Assembly (NCBI RefSeq): GCF_001400735.1
Contig: NZ_LJPW01000147.1
Coordinates: 1-64,000, forward strand
Reading direction: 5' to 3'
DNA length: 64,000 nucleotides
Origin: Pseudomonas caricapapayae
GTDB lineage: Bacteria > Pseudomonadota > Gammaproteobacteria > Pseudomonadales > Pseudomonadaceae
In this document: positions 11,956 through 21,637 of the stretch, piece by piece
How positions within the stretch are numbered: position 1 is the stretch's first letter
Layout: each line of letters opens with the position of its first letter
Translations under genes and position numbers: made by a program
The notes under the pieces: model-generated
What the model saw: the letters and a program-made list of their open reading frames with translations, nothing else
The model's database searches: none
What the model was told of the DNA's origin: nothing

Positions 11956-14177
11956 ATGTGCCTGACAAAACCGGCACAGGTCGCCGCGCGATTCCCGCTG
12001 CCGTGGACCTGGACGCGCTGATCCGCGCTGAACACCGTGATCCGTTCTCGATCCTCGGGCCGCACGGTGATGGCGGCAGCGGGCAGTACGTTCGCGCCTA
12101 TCTGCCTGCTGCGCTGAGTGTACGCCTGCTGGCCAAAGACGATGGTCGCGAGCTGGGCGAGATGGAAATGAGCGAGGTGCCGGGTTTTTTTGTCGGTCAT
12201 CTTGAGCAGCCACAGCCCTATCTGTTGAAAATCAACTGGGCTGGCGGTGAACAGATCACCGAGGACCCCTACAGCTTTGGTCCACTGCTGGGCGAGATGG
12301 ACCTTTACCTGTTTGCCGAGGGTAATCATCGCGATTTGAGCAGTTGCCTGGGCGCACAAGTCACCAGCGTCGATGGCGTGGACGGTGTGCGTTTTGCGGT
12401 CTGGGCGCCCAATGCGCGTCGTGTTTCGGTGGTCGGCAGCTTCAACAGTTGGGATGGTCGTCGCCATCCGATGCGCCTGCGTCACCCGACCGGCGTATGG
12501 GAAGTGTTCGTCCCGCGCCTGCAGCCAGGTGAGCTCTACAAGTACGAGATTCTCGGTGCTCACGGCATTCTGCCGCTTAAAAGCGACCCAATGGCCTTGG
12601 CCACCACATTGCCGCCCGATACCTCGTCGAAGATCTCTGCGCCGCTGCAATTCGAGTGGAACGACCAGGAGTGGCTGCAATCAAGGGCAGGGCGCCACGA
12701 AGTCACTGCACCGCTGTCGATCTATGAGCTGCACGCAGGCTCCTGGCAAATGGAGCAGGTCGACGACAACCAATGGCGGCAGTACAACTGGCGTGAACTG
12801 GCTGACCGCCTGATTCCTTACGTCAAGGAACTTGGCTTCACGCACATCGAGCTGATGCCGATCATGGAGCACCCGTTCGGTGGTTCATGGGGCTATCAGT
12901 TGCTGGCCCAGTTCGCGCCAACTGCGCGTTATGGTTCGCCGGAAGATTTCGCCTTCTTCGTCGATGCCTGTCACCGGGCTGAAATCGGCGTCATTCTCGA
13001 CTGGGTTCCGGCGCATTTCCCGACCGATACCCATGGCCTGGCGCAGTTCGACGGTACTTGCCTGTACGAGTACGCCGACCCCAAGGAAGGCTTCCATCAG
13101 GACTGGAACACGCTGATCTACAACCTGGGACGCACCGAAGTTCATGGCTTCATGCTGGCCTCGGCACTGCATTGGCTCAAGCATTACCACATCGACGGGC
13201 TGCGCGTGGATGCTGTGGCGTCAATGCTGTATCGCGACTATTCGCGTAATGCGGGTGAGTGGGTGCCGAATCGCTTCGGCGGCCGCGAAAACCTCGAGGC
13301 CATCGACTTCCTGCGTCATTTGAACGACGTGGTCGCGCTGGAAGCCCCCGGGACCATGGTGATTGCCGAAGAGTCGACTGCATGGCCGGGTGTCAGCGAG
13401 CCGACCCAGCAGGGTGGGCTTGGCTTCAATTACAAATGGAACATGGGCTGGATGCATGACTCGCTGCAGTACATGGAAGAGGACCCGATCAACCGCGGGC
13501 ATCACCATGGCAAGTTGAGCTTCAGCCTGGTGTATGCGTGGTCTGAGCGTTTTGTACTGCCTATTTCCCACGACGAAGTGGTGCACGGCAAACATTCGCT
13601 GATCGACAAGATGCCAGGCGATCGCTGGCAAAAATTTGCCAACCTGCGCGCCTACCTGTCCTTCATGTGGACGCACCCCGGCAAGAAGCTGCTGTTCATG
13701 GGCTGCGAATTCGGTCAATGGCGCGAGTGGAACCACGACAGGGAGCTGGACTGGTACTTGATGCAATATGCCGAGCACGTGGGTGTGAAGAAACTGGTCG
13801 GCGACCTGAACCGCCTTTATCGACAAGAGAAGGCGTTGCACGAGCGCGACGCAAACCCTGCCGGCTTCCAGTGGCTGGTCGGCGATGACAGTGGCAACAG
13901 CGTGTTTGCGTACCTGCGTTGGAGTAACGACGGCGAACCGCTGCTGGTGGTCGCCAACATGACCCCGGTGCCGCGCCTGGACTATCGTCTTGGACTGCCG
14001 ATGCGAGGTGCCTGGACGGAGCTGCTGAACAGTGACGCGGAAACCTACGCGGGCTCTAACTTTGGCAATGGTGGCGAGGCCCTGACTGAAGCCGAGCCGG
14101 CGCATGGGATGGAGGATTCGCTGGTACTGAATCTGCCACCACTCGCGGTGCTGATCCTCAAACCGAAGAAACACTGA
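11952..14177 (+). CDS. glgB: 1,4-alpha-glucan branching enzyme GlgB
   Basis: Adds alpha-1,6 branches to the linear glucan made by GlgE. Order: N1/N2 carbohydrate-binding beta-domains (about 20-240), GH13_9 barrel (about 250-610) and a C-terminal beta-domain. Catalytic residues are visible: Asp420 in GLRVDAVASMLY, Glu473 in MVIAEESTAW (the same 53-residue spacing as in E. coli GlgB) and the aspartate of SHDEVVHGK. Length (741 residues) is usual. Translational coupling to treS/mak (ATGA overlap) gives a closed pathway from trehalose to branched alpha-glucan. The next gene converges on it only 30 bases away, and I see no clear terminator between them. Confidence 0.97.
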
Positions 14178-14207
14178 TCAAGGCGCGTCTCTGCGCTGAC
14201 GGTTGCG

Positions 14208-16856
14208 TTACCACGCCAGCCTGAACCCCAGGCTGGTGTTCACCCCCTGCGCTCCGTGGTCGTCCAGATCACCGAGGTAATCAGCGCTCCAGTGCAGACT
14301 GGCGTTGCTGCCCAATGTGGCTACCATCCCTGCGCCAATACTGCCCGTCGTTGATCGATGCTCGGTCCTTGTCTGCTCTGCATGATTGAAGGTCAGCGTG
14401 TCTTGGCCCTCAGTGGTGTGCCAGAGGTTGCCCCTCAGATAGGGCTCTATCGGTACGCTGCTCAATTGATAGCGGCCCTTGAAGCGCAAGCCGATGCGCC
14501 CTGTGCGGTAAGCCTGACTGTCGAACCCGAGTTGGGCAATGCCGTCATGCTGATCCTGCAGATTTACGCGCTGGTAGATGATCTGTACCTGAGGCTCTGC
14601 AACCCAGCGTTGTGAGAGCGCCAGCGAGTAACCTGCCTCGACAGACAGGCTCATGACGTGGCCTTCAGTGTCGACACCTATCGCCCTGACAGAGCGGCTA
14701 CGGCCATCCAGGCGTGTGCTCATCGCTACTGCGTCGACGTAGCCGCCGCTCGGTGTGGTCAGCGTCCAATACGCGCCCAGGCTCTCGCCCTGCAGTTTCA
14801 GGCGCCCTGTCTGATAGTCGCTGAAACCTTCTGCAAAACCCTGCACCTTGCCCTCCAGACGGTTATGCGCGACGAACAGGCCAAGGCGCTGAGTCTGCCC
14901 GCTGTCCCGTTGCCAGGCATACAGGTCATGGCCTATCTGATAACCCTTGAATGAAGCGTCCAGGCCAGGGCTCACGTCTCCCGACCAACGTTGCCTGAAG
15001 TCGCTGCCGAACACGCGTGCCCAGCCAGCCGACGTCGTGCCGTTTTGCGTCAGCAAGGCTTGATCTCCCTGACGCTCATGAAAAGTGCCCAGTGAGCTCA
15101 AGGCCAGGACCGCAGCGGCAGGTGCCACGACGGAGTAATTGGCGACCTCGGGGCGGTACAGCGCGATGTTCGCGGCTCCGCGAACGGGTTCGGGCAGTGG
15201 CGGGGTTCCTATCGCCGGGACTGGCAGTGTGGCTGCTGGCGTGACAGGGGGCGGGGTGTCTGGTTCAGGGTTTGGAGGCGGGGGAGGCACAGGTTGCGGT
15301 GTCGGTGCCGGCTCGGGAACAGGAACAGGTACGGGCAGCGGCGTTGGCTGTGCAGGTTCTGGGACGGGCTCGACAGGGAGCGGCGCTGGGGTTGGCGGAG
15401 CAATCACCGCAGAGCGCAGAAACCAACTGTTCTCAGAGCCGGCAGTAGCGCCGCCCTTGAACAGGTAATACTGATAAGCGCCTGCAGACAGCGGATCTTG
15501 CAACGAGAAGGCTGTGTTGTCGCTGGCTGCACCGTTGATGGCTTGCACCACTTCGATGCCATTGCCACGGGTCAGGGCACCCAGCCCACCCGAGTTGCTG
15601 ACGATCATACGTGTAGAACCACTGATACGACCCTGTGCCACCACCAGTCGGTCGCTGGCGGATGCATCATCGCCCAGCGCCGAGAGCAACAGCAGCCGCC
15701 CGTTCTGGCCGGTGTAATCGCCGGTTACGGTCAATGTGCCAGCGGTTGATGTTCCTGCATCGCTCAAGTCCAGCGTTCCGGCATTCTGCATTGAGGCAAG
15801 GAATCCAGCGCTGAAGGGGACAACGCTGCCCGAGGTCGAGATCAGCCTGCTGCTGGAGTCTATGTTCAGCACGCCGGTATTAGTCACACTGTCGCCGAGC
15901 ACAAGCGTACCGGTCAGACCTAGCTGCGAGCCGTTGCTCACGTTGACTGTCTCCCAGTTGGCATAACGACCCGGCCGCGAAGATACGGTGTTGTCAAAGG
16001 TCAATACGTCGTTGCCTGGGCCACCGTCAAGCAGTGGGTTGGCGCTCAGGTAGTATTCGCTCAGGTTATACAGGCGAGCCGTGTCATTACCTTCGGCCAT
16101 CAACACACTGTTGCGTACATAGCCTCCGGTAAGCCAGTTGAAGGTGTCATTGCCTGCGCTGGCACGGACTTCGCCGCGAATTTCGCCGCCGCTGAGGCTG
16201 ATCTGGTCGTCGCCGCCACTGACACTGACGTTGCCGCCTACAATGCCGCCCGACAGCCTGATCGTATCCCTGCCAAAGCCGGTTACCAGGTTGTTGATGA
16301 CAGTGCCGCCTGACATGTCGAACACATTATTGTCCAGTTTCATGTCTACGCGGCCGATGCTGCCACCGGTCATCACTGCTCGATCCCCGTCCTCGAAAGC
16401 GCGGGTGATGGTGCCTCCTGTCATCAGAAAGGTGTCCTGCCCATCGCCTTGAGCCAGCGAGCCCAGCGTGCCACCGGTCATGACAAAGTCGTCCGGGTCG
16501 TCGCCCTGGCTCAGGTCGCCGCTGATCTCGCCCGCCGACAACGTGAATTGGTCGACTCCGGCACCTTGCGAGATGTTGCCTAAAACACGGCCCGACTGCA
16601 GGTCGACGTTGTCCATTCCTGTACCGTAAGTGATGTTGCCGGAAACAATGCCTGTTCCGCTTGCCGGGAATACAAGCATGTGATCGCCGCTCAGGCCGAT
16701 AAAAGACCCGCTGATACCGCTGTCGCAGACTTGAACACCGGATGATGCCGAGGAAGACAGCACACAGGCTCCGTCGGCACAGGACGGGATGATGGCCAGC
16801 ATCACGACCGGCAGGACACTATGGGGACGGTAAAAATGAATACAGCGAATTTTCAT
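14208..16856 (-). CDS. Autotransporter with beta-helix repeat passenger and proline-rich linker
   Basis: Type Va secreted surface protein of 882 residues. The start (MKIRCIHF) is preceded by GGGAGAG and gives a signal peptide of about 29 residues; a longer in-frame upstream reading lacks a signal. The passenger has about ten 20-residue repeats (residues 57-265), then a parallel-beta autotransporter segment (to about 500). A linker of alternating Pro, Val, Pro, Glu and Thr (about 505-565) resembles that of pertactin-like proteins. The last 280 or so residues form the translocator barrel, starting near GWARVFGSDF and ending in the aromatic C-terminus FRLAW that outer-membrane assembly needs. 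No protease or lipase motif is seen in the passenger, so adhesion or surface structure is the likely role. Confidence 0.9.
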   Translation of the reverse strand: MKIRCIHFYRPHSVLPVVMLAIIPSCADGACVLSSSASSGVQVCDSGISGSFIGLSGDHMLVFPASGTGIVSGNITYGTGMDNVDLQSGRVLGNISQGAGVDQFTLSAGEISGDLSQGDDPDDFVMTGGTLGSLAQGDGQDTFLMTGGTITRAFEDGDRAVMTGGSIGRVDMKLDNNVFDMSGGTVINNLVTGFGRDTIRLSGGIVGGNVSVSGGDDQISLSGGEIRGEVRASAGNDTFNWLTGGYVRNSVLMAEGNDTARLYNLSEYYLSANPLLDGGPGNDVLTFDNTVSSRPGRYANWETVNVSNGSQLGLTGTLVLGDSVTNTGVLNIDSSSRLISTSGSVVPFSAGFLASMQNAGTLDLSDAGTSTAGTLTVTGDYTGQNGRLLLLSALGDDASASDRLVVAQGRISGSTRMIVSNSGGLGALTRGNGIEVVQAINGAASDNTAFSLQDPLSAGAYQYYLFKGGATAGSENSWFLRSAVIAPPTPAPLPVEPVPEPAQPTPLPVPVPVPEPAPTPQPVPPPPPNPEPDTPPPVTPAATLPVPAIGTPPLPEPVRGAANIALYRPEVANYSVVAPAAAVLALSSLGTFHERQGDQALLTQNGTTSAGWARVFGSDFRQRWSGDVSPGLDASFKGYQIGHDLYAWQRDSGQTQRLGLFVAHNRLEGKVQGFAEGFSDYQTGRLKLQGESLGAYWTLTTPSGGYVDAVAMSTRLDGRSRSVRAIGVDTEGHVMSLSVEAGYSLALSQRWVAEPQVQIIYQRVNLQDQHDGIAQLGFDSQAYRTGRIGLRFKGRYQLSSVPIEPYLRGNLWHTTEGQDTLTFNHAEQTRTEHRSTTGSIGAGMVATLGSNASLHWSADYLGDLDDHGAQGVNTSLGFRLAW
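16062..16688 (-). repeat. About ten tandem 20-residue coding repeats in the autotransporter passenger
   Basis: The translated segment repeats the pattern G-x-G-x-D-x-hydrophobic-x-(M/L)-(S/T)-G-G-x-(I/V)-x-G-x-hydrophobic. MTGGT, LSGGE and MSGGT recur at 16-22-residue intervals. The DNA has diverged between copies, so this is an old protein repeat and not a recent tandem duplication. The period suits one coil of a right-handed beta-helix. Confidence 0.8.
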
Positions 16857-17107
16857 GAAAGCTCTCCCGGCCAGATGGGCAGCAGGGAGGCAATCGAAAC
16901 GGATCAAGGCGCCAGACTGCCACGCTCGGTGACGTCGCACCAACGCTGGCGACGGTCGGATTGCACACCTGTTTCAAGGCCTGCAGGATCAAGTCAAGAG
17001 GTCATTGATTGATGCGTCAAGAAGTTGACCGACCAATGGAAGGCTTTCAGTATTTTCTGCTAACTATTGGAACTACAAGATAAAAGCTTATGCAGTAAAG
17101 GCAGTGC

Positions 17108-18340
17108 TCATGCTGAATTTGGTTGATGAACGGCGCGGCGTGATAACCAGATTGTCAGGGCCAATGCGCAGACTGATAGCAACGCCGCGTAAAAGAAGAT
17201 CCAGTCATAGCCCTGACCTGAAGCGATAGCGCCCATCACCGGACCTGCGATCGCCAGAGCCAGATCGAAGAACACGGCGTAGGCACTCAGTCCCGCACCG
17301 CGGCTGGGCGTCGGCACGCTTTTGATCGCTTCTACGCCCAGGGCGGGGTAGACCAGTGACAGGCCGACGCCGGTCAGCCCGGCACCTGCCAGAGCGATGC
17401 CGCTGCTGGGCGAAAGCCAGAGCATCAACAATCCACAGATTTCCACCGCCATGCAGAGCATGGCCGCGTGGTAGCCGCCGAGCCGGTTGATGGCACCGAT
17501 GAACAGCAGGCGAGCAAGGATAAAGCACACGCCAAACACGCTCAGGCAATAGGCCGCGCCTTCCCAGCCACGGTTCAGATAAAACAGGGTGATGAACGTG
17601 GTAAGCGTACCGTAGCCGATAGAGGATAGCGTCAGTCCCAGACCGTAAGGCGCGATTCGACCGAACACCGACCAGTAGGGCAGGCGCTCACCGACAATGA
17701 TCGGCACCGATGGTTTGTTGCGGATCAGCCACAGCGCCAGTCCTGCCATGGCGGTCAAGGCGACTCCCAGGCTGTTGAAGCCCACGGCATCAATGACAAC
17801 TACGCCGAGTGGCGCACCAATCGCTATCGCACCATAGGAAGCTATACCATTCCACGAAATCGAGCGGGCAGTGTGTTCCGGGCCCAGCTTGCCGATGCAC
17901 CAACTGATGGTGCCGACCCCGATCAGTCCTTGAGAGACCCCCAGAAACAGCCGCGCGACGATCAGAATCGACAGGCTCAGCGTGGCAACTTCCTGAAGCA
18001 GTGTTGCCAGCAGCGTCATGCTGCCGCTGATGACGATGCCCCAGAGTCCGAACACGATAGAGCGCTTGCTGCCCAGCGTATCGGTCGCCCGGCCGGCAAA
18101 CGGTCGGCTGAGCAACGTCGCAAGGTATTGCGAGGCGATCGTGAGGCCCGCAATCAATGGGCTGAAACCCAACTGGTCATGAACATAACCGGGCAATACG
18201 GCAATGGGCAGGCCAATGCACAGGAACGCGATGAACGTGTAGAAGACGATGGAAACGATCTGCAAGGTGATCGTCATGGAACCGGAGTGTGCGGCAGGCA
18301 TTGGGCTCTTCGCTGGCAGGCGGTGGGAGTGCCTCATCAT
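17108..18340 (-). CDS. MFS transporter, YfcJ/YhhS (UPF0226) type
   Basis: Inner-membrane transporter with twelve predicted helices. After a hydrophilic N-terminus come LPGYVHDQLGFSPLIAGL and the RPFAGRATDTLGSKR loop (MFS signature between helices 2 and 3), which match the YfcJ/YhhS subfamily. Substrates of this family are poorly defined; small-molecule efflux is usual. The start is uncertain: ATG 18340 has no good ribosome site, while ATG 18301 is preceded by GAAGAG and would shorten the protein by 13 residues. It lies alone between the autotransporter and the divergent lactonase-like gene. Confidence 0.88.
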   Translation of the reverse strand: MMRHSHRLPAKSPMPAAHSGSMTITLQIVSIVFYTFIAFLCIGLPIAVLPGYVHDQLGFSPLIAGLTIASQYLATLLSRPFAGRATDTLGSKRSIVFGLWGIVISGSMTLLATLLQEVATLSLSILIVARLFLGVSQGLIGVGTISWCIGKLGPEHTARSISWNGIASYGAIAIGAPLGVVVIDAVGFNSLGVALTAMAGLALWLIRNKPSVPIIVGERLPYWSVFGRIAPYGLGLTLSSIGYGTLTTFITLFYLNRGWEGAAYCLSVFGVCFILARLLFIGAINRLGGYHAAMLCMAVEICGLLMLWLSPSSGIALAGAGLTGVGLSLVYPALGVEAIKSVPTPSRGAGLSAYAVFFDLALAIAGPVMGAIASGQGYDWIFFYAALLSVCALALTIWLSRRAVHQPNSA

Positions 18341-18466
18341 GGCGTGCGCGGTGGATAAAAGAAAGCAGGCTAACGGTTTTACGTGGATGGGTTTATCAGG
18401 CAGTTGCTGTTAGGCGAAGTTGGTCATAGGATGACTGATCACAACACAATAATAAAAAGGTTCATC

Positions 18467-19600
18467 ATGAAAAATACCTGGTTACTGGCTGCTGCAGTCG
18501 GTTGTTCAGTTGGCATGCCCGTCCAGGCAGCCACCTTCGCCTACATTTCCAGTCCCGTGGATGGACTCATTTCCCAATACCGCCTGGACGAGCAGAGCGG
18601 CGCGCTCAGTCTGGTCGAGCAGACAAGGGCCGGGGAGCAGGTCAATCCGATGGCCATCTCACCGGACGGCAAAGCTTTATTCGCAGCGTTGCGCTCCAAG
18701 CCTTATCAGGTGCTGAGTTTCAGCATCGAGCCTGCAACAGGGCATCTCAAGCCGTTGAGCCAGGCACCACTGGCCGAGAGTCTGGCTTACCTGTCTACCG
18801 ATCGCAGCGGGCGCTTCCTGTTCGGTGCTTCCTACGGGGCCGACCTGCTCAGCGTCCAGCCTATCGATGCGCAGCACCGCCCAAGCGACAGCATCCAGAC
18901 CTACAAGACCGGCATGCATGCGCATTCGGTACGCACCGACCCGAGTAACCACTTTGTATACGCGGGTAATCTGGGGGTTGATCGGGTACTGCAATACCGA
19001 CTGGAGCCCAAGAACGGCAAGCTTGTCCCCATTGGTGAAGGCTACGTTGCCGTTCCGGACAATACCGGTCCGCGTCATCTTGCATTCTCGCCTGATGGCA
19101 GATTTCTGTATGTGGTCGGCGAAATGAGCGGTACTGTTACCGCCTTTGCGATCAACAAGAAGACCGGTGCGCTGCAGCAGACGAGCCAGGCAGACGGTAT
19201 ACCGAAGCATTTGAAACTGGCACCGGGGCAGGCGCGTGATGCACGTAACAATGATCTCAAGGACGACCCTACGCCACGTATCTGGGCTGCAGACATACGC
19301 ATCACGCCCGACGGCAAATGGCTGTTCATCAGCGAGCGCACCACCAGCAGCGTATCTGTCTTCAAAGTCGATCCGGCCAGCGGCAAGGTAACATTCGCCG
19401 AAAACTACCCGGTTCAGGAAAAACAACCGCGTAATATCGCGGTGTCACCTGACGGTCGCTGGCTGTTGGTGAGCGGTGAAAAAAGCGACAAGGTCGGCAG
19501 TTACGCCATCGGCGCAAACGGTGCCCTGCAACGGGTCAGCGAGGCACCGTCGGGCAAAGGCGCACTGTGGATTGAAATGCTCAGCCAGCCGGGCCGGTAG
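18467..19600 (+). CDS. Secreted lactonase-family beta-propeller (6-phosphogluconolactonase-like)
   Basis: Seven-bladed propeller of the YbhE/3-carboxymuconate cyclase family. Blade motifs recur (MAISPDGKALF, LAFSPDGRFLY, IRITPDGKWLF, IAVSPDGRWLL). ATG 18467 has AAAAAGG upstream and gives a clear Sec signal (hydrophobic core, then PVQAA), so the mature protein is periplasmic. Cytoplasmic 6-phosphogluconolactonase lacks such a signal, so the substrate is probably not 6-phosphogluconolactone; an extracytoplasmic sugar lactone is a fair guess. Length (377 residues) is normal. It ends at a strong bidirectional hairpin shared with ybiT. Confidence 0.88.
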   Translation: MKNTWLLAAAVGCSVGMPVQAATFAYISSPVDGLISQYRLDEQSGALSLVEQTRAGEQVNPMAISPDGKALFAALRSKPYQVLSFSIEPATGHLKPLSQAPLAESLAYLSTDRSGRFLFGASYGADLLSVQPIDAQHRPSDSIQTYKTGMHAHSVRTDPSNHFVYAGNLGVDRVLQYRLEPKNGKLVPIGEGYVAVPDNTGPRHLAFSPDGRFLYVVGEMSGTVTAFAINKKTGALQQTSQADGIPKHLKLAPGQARDARNNDLKDDPTPRIWAADIRITPDGKWLFISERTTSSVSVFKVDPASGKVTFAENYPVQEKQPRNIAVSPDGRWLLVSGEKSDKVGSYAIGANGALQRVSEAPSGKGALWIEMLSQPGR

Positions 19601-19614
19601 CCGGTTTGAAAACA

Positions 19615-19644
19615 AAAAAGCCCTGTCGCAAGACAGGGCTTTTT
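19615..19644. terminator. Bidirectional rho-independent terminator
   Basis: Stem AGCCCTGTC/GACAGGGCT with a GCAA loop, flanked by an A-run on the left and a T-run on the right, so it works on both strands. It sits between the convergent lactonase-like gene and ybiT. Confidence 0.92.
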
Positions 19645-19664
19645 GCTGGATCGGCCTGACAGGC

Positions 19665-21254
19665 TTAGAACGAAACGCCCTGGCTGCGCAGATAGTCATC
19701 GTACGTGCCGCTGAAGTCGATTACGCCGCTTGGGCTTAGTTCGATGATGCGGGTTGCCAGTGAGGACACGAACTCACGGTCGTGGCTGACGAAAATCAGC
19801 GTGCCCGGATAGTTCTCCAGCGCCAGGTTCAACGCTTCGATGGATTCCATGTCCAGGTGATTGGTCGGTTCGTCCATCACCAGCACGTTGGGCTTCTGCA
19901 GGATCAGCTTGCCGAACAGCATCCGGCCCTGTTCACCACCGGAAATCACCTTCACCGACTTGAGAATCTCGTCGTTGGAGAACAGCATGCGGCCCAAAGT
20001 GCCGCGCACCATTTGCTCGCCGCCTTGCGTCCACTGGCCCATCCAGTCGAAGAGGGTGGATTCATCTTCGAAATCGTGTGCGTGGTCCTGAGCGTAGTAA
20101 CCGATTTCCGCTGACTCGGTCCATTTGACCGTGCCCGCATCCGGCTGCAATTCGTTGACCAGGGTGCGCAGCAAAGTGGTCTTGCCGATGCCGTTCGGAC
20201 CAATGATGGCAACACGTTCGCCGGCTTCGACCTGGAAGCTGAAGTCCTTGAACAGGGTCTTGCCGTCGAAGCCTTTGGCCATACGGTCGACAATAACCGC
20301 CTGGCGGTGCAACTTCTTGGTCTGTTCGAAACGAATGAACGGGCTGACTCGGCTGGATGGCTTGACCTCGGCCAGCTGGATCTTGTCGATTGCCTTGGCT
20401 CGCGATGTAGCCTGCTTGGCTTTCGAGGCGTTGGCCGAGAAGCGGCTGACGAACGACTGCAGTTCGGAGATCTGCGCCTTCTTCTTTGCGTTGTCGGACA
20501 GCAGCTGCTCGCGGGACTGGGTCGCCACGGTCATGTACTCGTCATAGTTGCCCGGGAACAGGCGCAGCTCGCCGTAATCCAGGTCAGCCATGTGCGTGCA
20601 CACACTGTTCAGGAAGTGACGGTCGTGGGAGATGATGATCATCAGGCTGTTGCGCTGGGTAAGAATGTTTTCCAGCCAGCGAATGGTGTTGATGTCCAGG
20701 TGGTTGGTCGGCTCGTCGAGCAACAGCACTTCCGGATCGGAGAACAGTGCCTGTGCCAGCAAGACACGCAGCTTCCAGCCAGGCGAAACTTCGCTCATCG
20801 GGCCGTTGTGCTGTTCGATGCCGATACCCAGGCCCAGCAGAAGCTCACCGGCGCGGGATTCGGCAGTGTAGCCGTCCATTTCCGCGAATTCGGTTTCCAG
20901 CTCGGCCACGGCCATGCCGTCGTCTTCGCTCATCTCCGGCAGCGAGTAGATACGGTCGCGCTCGGCCTTGACCTTCCACAGCTCCTCGTGCCCCATGATC
21001 ACGGTATCGAGCACCGTGAATTCTTCGTAGGCGAACTGATCCTGGCGCAGCTTGCCCAGCCGCACGTTCGGCTCCAGCATCACCTGTCCACCCGAAGGCT
21101 CGAGGTCGCCACCGAGGATTTTCATGAAGGTGGACTTGCCGCAGCCGTTTGCGCCAATCAGGCCGTAACGGTTACCGGCACCAAACTTGACCGAGACGTT
21201 CTCGAACAAGGGTTTTGGGCCGAACTGCATCGTGATGTTAGCTGTGGAGATCAA
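19665..21254 (-). CDS. ybiT: ABC-F ATPase YbiT
   Basis: Soluble twin-ATPase protein of the ABC-F family, which acts on ribosomes and not in membranes. Two nucleotide-binding domains are complete: Walker A GANGCGKST and GPNGIGKTT, signature regions SPGWKLR and SGGEQGRM, and two DEPTNHLD Walker B motifs. The inter-domain linker contains SFVSRFSANASKAKQATSRAKAIDKI, which with the rest matches E. coli YbiT nearly residue for residue. Length is 529 (E. coli 530). The start codon is TTG at 21254-21252, the only one giving the family N-terminus STANITMQFG. It is monocistronic and ends at the shared terminator. Confidence 0.96.
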   Translation of the reverse strand: MISTANITMQFGPKPLFENVSVKFGAGNRYGLIGANGCGKSTFMKILGGDLEPSGGQVMLEPNVRLGKLRQDQFAYEEFTVLDTVIMGHEELWKVKAERDRIYSLPEMSEDDGMAVAELETEFAEMDGYTAESRAGELLLGLGIGIEQHNGPMSEVSPGWKLRVLLAQALFSDPEVLLLDEPTNHLDINTIRWLENILTQRNSLMIIISHDRHFLNSVCTHMADLDYGELRLFPGNYDEYMTVATQSREQLLSDNAKKKAQISELQSFVSRFSANASKAKQATSRAKAIDKIQLAEVKPSSRVSPFIRFEQTKKLHRQAVIVDRMAKGFDGKTLFKDFSFQVEAGERVAIIGPNGIGKTTLLRTLVNELQPDAGTVKWTESAEIGYYAQDHAHDFEDESTLFDWMGQWTQGGEQMVRGTLGRMLFSNDEILKSVKVISGGEQGRMLFGKLILQKPNVLVMDEPTNHLDMESIEALNLALENYPGTLIFVSHDREFVSSLATRIIELSPSGVIDFSGTYDDYLRSQGVSF

Positions 21255-21637
21255 TTACTTTACCTATCAATAACTTGGGCAATAACAGGGGAGCGCTGGT
21301 GTCAGCGGGTGCCGTGTTCGGGACCCGACCGGAGCTGTTCAGCCTGCTCCGCCTGAGCATGAGCTGATCCAACGGGCATACGTCTACAGCAACGGCAGCC
21401 TGCCATGGCCGCGTTGCCGGGATATGAATGTGGGGGTTCATGCCAGACATTGGCGCGCATTGTCGCATAGGTCGGGCGGCAGTGACATGGTGAACGGTGC
21501 AGGATTCCCGAGTTTGCCGGGTCATCCGGCTGCAGACACCTTCAAAAAAAGTAAGTGAGCAGCAGAGACAGGTGCTGTTTCAAGGTCCGCTAAAGAGGAG
21601 AGAAACGCATTTTCAGAGCGTCGGAGATGACGGATTT
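21255..21637. other. Intergenic region, no gene seen
   Basis: 383 bases between the start of ybiT and the stop of the next minus-strand gene. Short open frames here have no ribosome sites or family features. It must hold the ybiT promoter, but I could not pick a convincing -35/-10 pair. Confidence 0.5.

Noticed and set aside
20307..21356. 349-codon plus-strand frame opposite ybiT
   Set aside because: ybiT matches its E. coli homologue along the full length; the antisense frame has no family features.
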